Source: Bacteroidales bacterium (GTDB taxonomy: Bacteria; Bacteroidota; Bacteroidia; Bacteroidales; UBA3824). From it: a stretch of 50,460 nt of DNA. A model generated the notes under the pieces. That model was not told the origin of the DNA. It was given only the letters and a program-made list of their open reading frames with translations, and did not search any database. The stretch spans positions 1 through 50,460 of the forward strand of contig JAEERW010000017.1 of the NCBI GenBank assembly GCA_016286055.1. Direction: 5' to 3'. Positions 45,301 through 50,460 of the stretch are shown one piece after another (positions within the stretch are counted from its first letter, which is position 1; each line of letters opens with the position of its first letter). The position numbers and the translations under genes are program-made.

Positions 45301-47550
45301 TTTCAACATGTTGTTTGATATAGCGGTTACCGAGGTGGGCAGTTCAAACGATTTTAACGATGTGCAACCTTCAAATGCTCCTTCGCCTATTGTGATAATT
45401 TTGTTGGTAAGGGTGATTGTGGTGAGTTTTGTGCAGTTTTTAAACGCATATTTGTCGATACCTGTGAGGGTGTAAGTTTTGTCTTCGTTGGTTACAGTAG
45501 TTGGTAGCACTAAATTGGCATCCATTGTGCTTTCATATCCTGAAATGTGCACCTCCCTGTTGTCGTCGCCTGTTACTGTGTATACTATTCCATTTTTGGT
45601 AAATCCTGTTATCGAGGGAATTACTATTATTCTGCTTAAATATGGTGCCCAGTTTGGATCGGCTTGATATTCGGCATATTTTGATTCGTAAACCCAGATT
45701 TTTGTAGCAGATGGCAAACCGTTGAATGCCAAGGGATGAATGGAGGATACTGTTTCTGGTATCACAATCTTGGTTAGTGATGTTGCGCCTTGAAATGCGT
45801 TTGCGTCGATATATACAACAGAATAGTCTTCGCCATCGATTGTTACTTCGTATGGTATAACCAATTCCTCACCAATGGTTTCGTAACCTACAAAATCAGC
45901 CGTATGTGCGTTAATGTCGATTATTGAGTAATATAGTCCGTCTACAAGATGTTTCTCTTCCGACATACCTTCGGCTTTGATGTGCTCTTCGTACACGTTC
46001 CAATTTTGAGCCACGCAGTATGCTTTCCATCGCGAAAGCGGCACATATATTTCAAAGTTTGTTGCCATACCGTCGAAAGCGCCTGTGCCTAATGTAGTGT
46101 TTAGTGCTTCTATGGTTATTTTGCTAAGTTTGGAGCAACCGTTGAAAGCATTGTCGCCAATGGATTCCAAACTTGCCGAAAATGTAAGCGGACCAGTGAG
46201 TTCTTTGCAGCCGTTCATCGCATCATCACCTATTTCTGTGATTGTTCCTGTAAATGTGATACTTGTTAATGCTTCGCAACCTTTGCATAGCGATGTAGGA
46301 ATTGTTGTTATATTGCTTGGCAAGGTAACGGTCTTTAATTTTTTGCAACCTTCAAACACACCAATACCCATGCTTACAATATTGTTGGTGAGGGTCACGC
46401 TCTCCAAATTTACGCATTCTGCAAAAGCGTTGTCGGCTATAGATTTAATGTATTCTTTGCAAGTGATTGATGTGATTCCGCTGTTTGCCAAAGCAAATGC
46501 GCCTATTGAGGTAATAGTGTGTTTTTTGGAGTTTATCATCACATACTCTGGTATAGTAATATTGCCAGAAGCTGCGTTGTATCCTACTAATTTGGCAGTT
46601 AGGTTGGTGGCGTCGTCTACTATGTAGATAAGATTGTTTTGTTCGTAGGTGGTTCCAGATGTTGACATTTTCTGTATGCAGTCTTTCCATCTGCTCAAGT
46701 TGCTTTGTCCTTGGTAATATCCAAGTCGGTTGTCGGGTACATAGATTATTCCAGTAAAATTTGCGGCATTAAAGGGTTCTGTTCCGAATATTGTGTTTCC
46801 GCCTTCAATATATAGAGTTTCTAAATGGGTGCATCCACCCAAAGCTTCGTCGCCTATGGTAGCTACGTTTTCACCCATTGTCAGCGTTTTCACCTTGGTA
46901 CACGCAAATAATGCGTAGTTTCCTACCGAGGTAATAGTTTTAGGTAGTGTGATGTTTTCCATTTGGCATCCTCTAAATGAGTATACGCCAATGGTTTCGG
47001 TGTATGGCGAAATTTGCAACGATGTAATACCTTTGCATCCGAATAGCACACGGTCGCTTACATGTTTTACTCCGTCGGGAAATTTAAACGATGTGATAGC
47101 TATGCAGTTTTCAAACGCACCTGCTCCAATATATGTGATGTTGTCAGGTATGTTGATGGTAGCCAGTAATTTACAGTTGTAAAAACAGTTGTCGCCAATT
47201 TCGGTTAAACTTTCGGGCAACGATACTTGGCTAAGATTTGTACAGCCGCTGAATGCGCCTTCGCCTATCGAAGTGATATTTTCGGATATGGTTAGCCAAC
47301 TTAATGCTACCGCGCCTTTAAACGCTTCCGAGCCAATAGACGTAACGGTGTATGTTTGGCTTTGGTAGGTGATTTCGCCAGGAATAGTTTTGGAACCAAC
47401 TGCATTTACATCGCCTTTGGTTAGCGAGGCCGTTTTATTGTTGGTGTTGAGCGTATAAGTAAAGCCATCTATCTTGGTGGTGATGGGAGCAGCTTCAGCT
47501 ATCGTAATTGATAATAATAAATATATTAGTGTAATAACTATCTTGTTCAT
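42388..47550 (-). CDS. BspA-like leucine-rich-repeat surface protein with T9SS signal
   Basis: Secreted protein of 1,720 residues. A signal peptide ends near IAEAAP (residue 20). Most of the first 1,290 residues are LRR_5/BspA repeats of about 23 residues (pattern GxxAFxxCxxLxxITLPxxxTxIG). They form five blocks, each closed by a module of the form IYVPxxRLxxYKxxxNWxxY followed by a short spacer. After an Ig-like part come GLUG-type glycine-rich repeats (about 1,430-1,530: NNQGTISNCYVQGGAKGKNN and similar). The end is a type A T9SS sorting domain (KIRIYDLSGRLIKTIDCN ... SGIYVIHIG). BspA proteins bind host proteins or other bacteria; the ligand here is unknown. The promoter is unclear: a near-consensus TACTATTG lies at 47579-47572. 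Confidence 0.92.
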   Translation of the reverse strand: MNKIVITLIYLLLSITIAEAAPITTKIDGFTYTLNTNNKTASLTKGDVNAVGSKTIPGEITYQSQTYTVTSIGSEAFKGAVALSWLTISENITSIGEGAFSGCTNLSQVSLPESLTEIGDNCFYNCKLLATINIPDNITYIGAGAFENCIAITSFKFPDGVKHVSDRVLFGCKGITSLQISPYTETIGVYSFRGCQMENITLPKTITSVGNYALFACTKVKTLTMGENVATIGDEALGGCTHLETLYIEGGNTIFGTEPFNAANFTGIIYVPDNRLGYYQGQSNLSRWKDCIQKMSTSGTTYEQNNLIYIVDDATNLTAKLVGYNAASGNITIPEYVMINSKKHTITSIGAFALANSGITSITCKEYIKSIADNAFAECVNLESVTLTNNIVSMGIGVFEGCKKLKTVTLPSNITTIPTSLCKGCEALTSITFTGTITEIGDDAMNGCKELTGPLTFSASLESIGDNAFNGCSKLSKITIEALNTTLGTGAFDGMATNFEIYVPLSRWKAYCVAQNWNVYEEHIKAEGMSEEKHLVDGLYYSIIDINAHTADFVGYETIGEELVIPYEVTIDGEDYSVVYIDANAFQGATSLTKIVIPETVSSIHPLAFNGLPSATKIWVYESKYAEYQADPNWAPYLSRIIVIPSITGFTKNGIVYTVTGDDNREVHISGYESTMDANLVLPTTVTNEDKTYTLTGIDKYAFKNCTKLTTITLTNKIITIGEGAFEGCTSLKSFELPTSVTAISNNMLKGCTTLANVTLHNQLTSIGEYSFANCTKIARMELPESLQTINKGAFAGCSKLENINIPESITKIPDYTFNNCHVLDSITFPPNLTEIGSHAFYSCKRIKVVDIPKTVKKIGEKAFYECESLNLIVLYSEYCTLGQSGFSSIASAYKIYVPESRLAEYKIAQNWSIYANNMRPLKNDGKSFLLNGIFYRITDFDNLLVQIFGYESTTPEIIIPDTVTFNDKKYAVTSLADKCFANCTMITKVKLPETVGYIGKSAFENCKKLTTINIPEKLTAIHEFTFGNCVKLKTLKLPESVTQIEQYAFANCDALTTINLTQNLEAINKGIFQGCHHLLTIEIPPQIESIAPYAFTDCSYMTDITLPDNIKSIGTAAFANNRTLEYIEFPSTLTTIGDSAFYGCWILKQAIVKGENTQLGVKSFDKCDKITTIYVPISAIDKYKNDENWGLYKDIIQPLYLVDITTDFGCTTNQRHDVLLDSTIIFTVKKDFELKVYVNGQDVSDQLVQDGNTYSLKIIDLEHTSSIKATTSIAIDKSGYYEIATKDQLYWFIEHVSQTANQKAKGKLTADIVCNTNVVARVHDNKTAELEQWYPNCYTGKYRTLNRNTVYEGTFEGNGHTISGIYINDTTLANAGLFQTLKGTVKNLAITDSYIIGQSNCGIVCGNNQGTISNCYVQGGAKGKNNIGGLAGSNLKNSKITNCLFEGEASGDENIGTIAGKNSGTISSVLTYGYSSGDSKVGTICGVNNGSLKNCRFFTEFTKLGAVAGSNFPDNLVSPTNYLEGASTDFASNFDDKYWTPGNTQTVSTMAELTLPCLSTFEELSKKSFVVEIKIDGFKKAYFTGNTLQNNGYIIMTYGVGKKDTFNLSASNVTLIEPDMETAGKATVNGKIYDLDFSYTIQLILNPTPVSTVDANGVKVWGYGKTLYVENAEGRKIRIYDLSGRLIKTIDCNTSHFCTSLKSGIYVIHIGGSKWKISL

Positions 47551-47609
47551 AAGCGTATATTTTTGAATTTACAATAGTATTAAACGTAAATAATCGTTTT
47601 TTGATTTTG

Positions 47610-48452
47610 TTATTGGCAATTTTGAATGTGATATTCTGCTAATCGTTCAATGGGCCTCTGCAATGTATCGGTAACGGTGAGGCTGTAAAATCGTGCCACA
47701 TCGTCCAAAATCTCTTTAAAATGGGCGGCTACTGAGCCAACAAATCCGATATTGTATGATTTATAATTATCTATCCTTATTATGTTCTTAACAAAAAACA
47801 GGTCGAACTCACAGAAAACCAAGTTTCTAAACATAGCGTCGCTTATGTGCTCTTTTATAAACGGTACAAATTTTGCCAAAAATGCGGCTGGTTTGTCGCT
47901 GCGGTAAACTCCGTTAATTATGTCGTTGTAGTTTACCATACACTCGCGTTCAAACATTTCGCGGTGTTGTTCGCTGAAATCGCTTTTGTACATGGCATTG
48001 AGCAAACGCCTTCCGAGACTTGCCCCACTGCCTTCGTCACCGAGTATGTAGCCCATCGAAGGTATTTTTTTTACTATCTTTCCTTTTTTGTAAAGTCCTG
48101 CATTAGAGCCTGTTCCGAGTATACAAGCAATGCCGTCATCGTTTTTAAACAGTGCTGTGGCTGCGCCTGTAAGGTCGTCGTTAACAGTAATGATGGCATT
48201 GGGTAGCATTTTTTTGAGCACGTTTTCCACCCTTTGGCTAGGCTCTCCGGGCAGGCACCCCGCTCCGTAAAAATACACCGCCTCCACATTTGTTGCATCT
48301 ATGTTATTTAATGTTTCGTGGGTACACCTATATATATAGTCTTCGTCGGCGTGCACGGGATTGAAGCCTGTGCCGTTTAAAAACTTAACGTCTGTGCCAT
48401 CTGCTATAGCCCAGTCGCATTTAGTTGTTCCGCAGTCTGCTACTATTATCAT
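47610..48452 (-). CDS. N-acetylglucosamine-kinase-like protein (BadF/BadG ATPase family)
   Basis: ASKHA-fold sugar kinase-like protein of 280 residues. The phosphate-1 loop ADCGTTKCDWAIADG is at the N-terminus, phosphate-2 GTGSNAGLYKKG and the adenosine-side GDEGSGASLGRRLL follow. Bacteroidota members phosphorylate N-acetylglucosamine freed from cell wall or glycans. An upstream in-frame ATG at 48500 would add 16 residues but lies before the predicted transcription start (about 48477), so ATG 48452 is chosen. The nearest minus-strand gene downstream is the BspA-like gene, 59 bases away; a link in function is not shown. It is divergent from the TIR/FISUMP gene, with 23 bases between the two start codons. 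Confidence 0.88.
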   Translation of the reverse strand: MIIVADCGTTKCDWAIADGTDVKFLNGTGFNPVHADEDYIYRCTHETLNNIDATNVEAVYFYGAGCLPGEPSQRVENVLKKMLPNAIITVNDDLTGAATALFKNDDGIACILGTGSNAGLYKKGKIVKKIPSMGYILGDEGSGASLGRRLLNAMYKSDFSEQHREMFERECMVNYNDIINGVYRSDKPAAFLAKFVPFIKEHISDAMFRNLVFCEFDLFFVKNIIRIDNYKSYNIGFVGSVAAHFKEILDDVARFYSLTVTDTLQRPIERLAEYHIQNCQ

Positions 48453-48475
48453 AATTGTGTCTAAAATTATATTGT

Positions 48476-50125
48476 ATGCAACGCAAAGATAGCAATTCAT
48501 TTACAATTTCCCAAAAAAATGCGATGTGGTTTGATAAAAATGTATTATCTTTATGCCCAGAAATTACGATACCAGATATGGCAAAAAACTACTTGAATAG
48601 CGACAACCCTGTATATTTCACCTATTCGCGAAACAGCGTGGAAAAGGCGGAATGGAAAAGTATTGCTGATGTGGTTGACGACTTGCTCAAAACGTTTTGC
48701 AAAGAGAATATAAAATACAGCGTTGACAAAGAGGACATAAAAGTTGGCGACAAAATTTCTGCCTACGAGCATGAGATTGGCGACGCTAAGTATGTCATTA
48801 TTATTCTTTCCGACAGGTATTTCTATCGTTACCATTGTATGTTTGAATTGTGTAACATACTTAAAAACACAGAAGGTAAAACCATAAAATATATTAAGTC
48901 GGGCAATTTTAATATCCAAAGCCTGGAGTATAGGAAAAAAATAAAGGACTATTGGGTACAGCAAAAGGCTCTGATCGAAAATAGAATAGCAACATATAGA
49001 AATCCAGATATTTCTTTGCTTGAGCAATCGGCTATCGACAATGGTTTTTATTTGGATTTTATTGACCAGTTGTCAAAATTGTTTCGTGATGTCAGTTATG
49101 AAAACGCCGACAACATTCGACTTGGACTCTTGGGCTCTAATCCTCGCCACACTCAATTTGTTGACGAAATCAAAAGAGACTTTGGCTGGAGACCATCAGA
49201 AACCATTCCTGCGCCAAAATCAAAGTTTAACGAAAAGTATATCTTTTATGCTATAATGGCAGTGATGTTGGGGGTAATTATTTGGCTGTCAAACAGAACA
49301 CCAAGTACAATTGGTGGGGACATCCAGCACGAGCGCGACAGCATAGCCAGCGCAGAAGCCGCCAAGGCCGCCGAAGAAAAACGTCGGCACGACAGCATAG
49401 CCTCGGCTAATGCCGCCAAAGCAGCCGAGAAGGCACGTATAGCTGAACAAAAACACATAAAAGACAGCATTGCCAAGGCAGAAGCAAAGAAAAACAGTAC
49501 GACGCAGCCTATCTCCGGCGCTGCCTCAGGCCACCCCTACGTCGATCTCGCCCTCCCCTCCGGCACCCTCTGGGCTACCACCAACATTGGCGCAGCCAAC
49601 CCTTGGGACTACGGCTACTACTTCGCCTGGGGCGAGACCACCACAAAATCCAAATACGACTGGTCAACCTACAAATACGCCAACGGCGACTACAAAAAGC
49701 TCACCAAGTACTGCAACAAATCCGACTACGGCAACAACGGCTACACCGACAGCCGCACCACCCTCGAACGCTCCGACGACGCTGCCACCGCCAACTGGGG
49801 CAGCGACTGGTGCATGCCGACACTAGCGCAGTTTCAGGAACTTAAAGACAAATGCACTTGTACTTGGACAACAAAAAACGGCAAGAAAGGCTATGAAATA
49901 AAGGGCAAAAACGGGAATTCGATTTTTCTTCCCGCCGCCAATTACCGCGACGGGACGTCTCTCAGCAGCGACGGCTCCTACGGCTACTACTGGTCGTCGT
50001 CGCTCAGCTCGGACTCCCCGTGCGTCGGTTGCTACCTCTCCTTCTCTTCCGGCTTCGTGGGTCCCGGCGATCATTGGTACGACCGCGACAACGGATTATC
50101 GGTGCGCCCCGTGCGGTGCAGATAA
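48476..50125 (+). CDS. TIR domain - membrane helix - coiled coil - FISUMP (C-type-lectin-like) protein
   Basis: Chimeric protein of 549 residues. The TIR domain spans about 44-160: it begins VYFTYSRNS and has VIIILSDRYF followed by YHCMFELCNI, where E124 matches the catalytic glutamate of NAD-cleaving TIRs. A linker (160-250) precedes one membrane helix (about 254-272), then an Ala-rich coiled coil (282-340) with DSIA at 288, 306 and 330. The C-terminal domain (about 352-549) starts GHPYVDLALPSGTLWATTNI and ends NGLSVRPVRCR: the FISUMP/formylglycine-enzyme-like, C-type-lectin-like fold. The ATG 48476 is used; ATG 48524 is also possible and would keep the TIR. The last ~55 codons look like a DGR variable repeat. 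The TIR side should face the cytosol, with the lectin-like side outside. The gene contrasts sharply in base use: A/T-rich at first, C/G-rich from about 49505. Confidence 0.85.
   Translation: MQRKDSNSFTISQKNAMWFDKNVLSLCPEITIPDMAKNYLNSDNPVYFTYSRNSVEKAEWKSIADVVDDLLKTFCKENIKYSVDKEDIKVGDKISAYEHEIGDAKYVIIILSDRYFYRYHCMFELCNILKNTEGKTIKYIKSGNFNIQSLEYRKKIKDYWVQQKALIENRIATYRNPDISLLEQSAIDNGFYLDFIDQLSKLFRDVSYENADNIRLGLLGSNPRHTQFVDEIKRDFGWRPSETIPAPKSKFNEKYIFYAIMAVMLGVIIWLSNRTPSTIGGDIQHERDSIASAEAAKAAEEKRRHDSIASANAAKAAEKARIAEQKHIKDSIAKAEAKKNSTTQPISGAASGHPYVDLALPSGTLWATTNIGAANPWDYGYYFAWGETTTKSKYDWSTYKYANGDYKKLTKYCNKSDYGNNGYTDSRTTLERSDDAATANWGSDWCMPTLAQFQELKDKCTCTWTTKNGKKGYEIKGKNGNSIFLPAANYRDGTSLSSDGSYGYYWSSSLSSDSPCVGCYLSFSSGFVGPGDHWYDRDNGLSVRPVRCR
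48484..48515 (-). promoter_or_regulatory. Promoter of the sugar kinase gene, inside the TIR gene's 5' end
   Basis: On the minus strand TTTG (48515-48512) is 20 bases before TATCTTTG (48491-48484), both perfect. Predicted start near 48477. It overlaps the first codons of the TIR gene if that gene begins at 48476. Confidence 0.75.
49955..50116 (+). other. Candidate diversity-generating-retroelement variable repeat
   Basis: The final ~55 codons of the TIR/FISUMP gene. In 49981-50080 only 8 of 100 bases are A, against about 29 T, while the same gene just upstream (49831-49930) is A-rich. Most of the variable-looking codons end in C or T with mixed first and second bases (AGC, GAC, TCC, TGC, GTC, GGT, TAC, TTC, GGC, GAT, CAT), as expected if AAC/AAT template codons had their adenines randomised. 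The fixed frame GYYWSSS and NGLSVRPVR is kept. The G/C-rich stretch 50102-50116 would be the place for the initiation-of-mutagenic-homology element. No template repeat or reverse transcriptase is in the window. Confidence 0.5.
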
Positions 50126-50250
50126 TTACCTTTTCTCCGATACGAATCAATTTTAATGCACTTTTTCACTTTTGTAACCCCTTAACCACCAACCCCTCCA
50201 AAAAACTGAAAAAAAACATTCAAAAAAACATCAAAAAAGTTGCTAAAAAA

Positions 50251-50283
50251 TTTGGAGAATGGGTTTAAATGTGCTTACCTTTG
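50251..50283 (+). promoter_or_regulatory. Upstream of two tandem promoters
   Basis: TTTG (50251-50254, within TTTGGAG) is 21 bases before TACCTTTG (50276-50283), followed by CACCCG. Both boxes are perfect. Confidence 0.75.
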
Positions 50284-50396
50284 CACCCGCAAACGAAAAA
50301 AAACGACGGACATTGAAACAAATTTTGGTTAAGAAACGTTAAATAAAATCCCGCCCAATGGGAAACGAAACCTTAACACAAACTAAACATAAAAAG

Positions 50397-50428
50397 TTTG
50401 GAGGAGAACAGAAACCTACCTAACTTTG
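50397..50428 (+). promoter_or_regulatory. Downstream of two tandem promoters
   Basis: TTTG (50397-50400, again TTTGGAG) is 20 bases before TAACTTTG (50421-50428), followed by CACCG. Both boxes are perfect. The TTTGGAG form at -33 and the tandem layout recall Bacteroides rRNA promoters. Confidence 0.75.
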
Positions 50429-50460
50429 CACCGCGAAATTTGAGAAAGAAACTTCGCCAC

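Larger units (their letters stand above)
50126..50460. other. Gene-free right end with two outward promoters
   Basis: No gene is supported in the last 335 bases. The part 50126-50250 is A/T-rich (several A runs) with nothing recognised. From 50251 on there are two tandem strong promoters (listed separately) and a leader between them (50284-50396). What they drive lies beyond the window. Confidence 0.6.

Noticed and set aside
46085-46627. Plus-strand open frame of 180 residues inside the BspA-like gene
   Set aside because: It is the mirror of regular leucine-rich repeats, which keep other frames open by their periodic codons.
48476-49100. TIR gene as part of a known Thoeris or CBASS defence operon
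   Set aside because: No ThsA-like, cyclase or other partner gene is adjacent; the neighbours are a sugar kinase and a gene-free end.
49470-49826. Pro/Thr-rich open frame in another frame of the FISUMP cassette
   Set aside because: Its low-complexity Thr/Pro content comes from C-rich DNA; the +frame FISUMP domain is clearly the real product.

Overview
The window comes from a bacterium of the phylum Bacteroidota, most likely order Bacteroidales. Evidence seen in the sequence: promoters of the TTTG / TAnnTTTG type instead of the sigma-70 type, two secreted proteins ending in a type IX secretion (T9SS) sorting domain, a BspA-type leucine-rich-repeat protein, a DUF3822-rsmD pair, a dapB-lepB-lepB2 cluster and few Shine-Dalgarno sites. 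Genus cannot be told from this stretch.

Layout. 1-4936: a type I restriction-modification operon (hsdM cut by the left edge, hsdS, hsdR). 4948-7405: a secreted esterase and a Xer-type recombinase with an unusual acidic tail, both on the minus strand. 7504-10917: the translation operon thrS-infC-rpmI-rplT, with a probable AUC start codon on infC and a foldable leader before rplT. 10940-13993: dapB, signal peptidase lepB, and a second signal-peptidase-like protein that lacks the catalytic lysine. 14110-17917: an overlapping set of Nudix hydrolase, pentapeptide-like lipoprotein and papain-family lipoprotein, then a small EF-Tu-domain-2-like protein. 17976-20090 (minus): rsmD, DUF3822 and a membrane-anchored protein. 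20264-23732: a RecD-like helicase, tRNA-Arg(TCT), a CapA-like protein and an orphan ABC ATPase whose 3' end is made from a palindromic repeat.

23990-34277: a 2,989-residue T9SS cell-surface protein and a TPR protein. 34469-38994: a tight row of a small membrane protein, an exported caspase-fold protein with both catalytic residues replaced, and a patatin/outer-membrane-barrel phospholipase. 39083-41554: an acyltransferase and a phenylacetate-CoA ligase-like enzyme. 41717-42325: an unknown protein built from two ~90-residue repeats. 42388-48452 (minus): a 1,720-residue BspA-like T9SS protein and an N-acetylglucosamine-kinase-like protein. 48476-50125: the most interesting gene, a TIR domain joined through one membrane helix and an Ala-rich coiled coil to a FISUMP/C-type-lectin-like domain. 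Its last ~55 codons are strongly depleted in adenine and mostly NNC/NNT, as expected of a diversity-generating-retroelement (DGR) variable repeat. No reverse transcriptase or template repeat lies in the window, so this remains an inference. The right edge carries two strong tandem promoters firing out of the window, possibly toward an rRNA or other stable-RNA operon.

Most of the window is chromosomal housekeeping and cell-envelope material. The accessory parts are the restriction system at the left and the TIR/FISUMP gene at the right.
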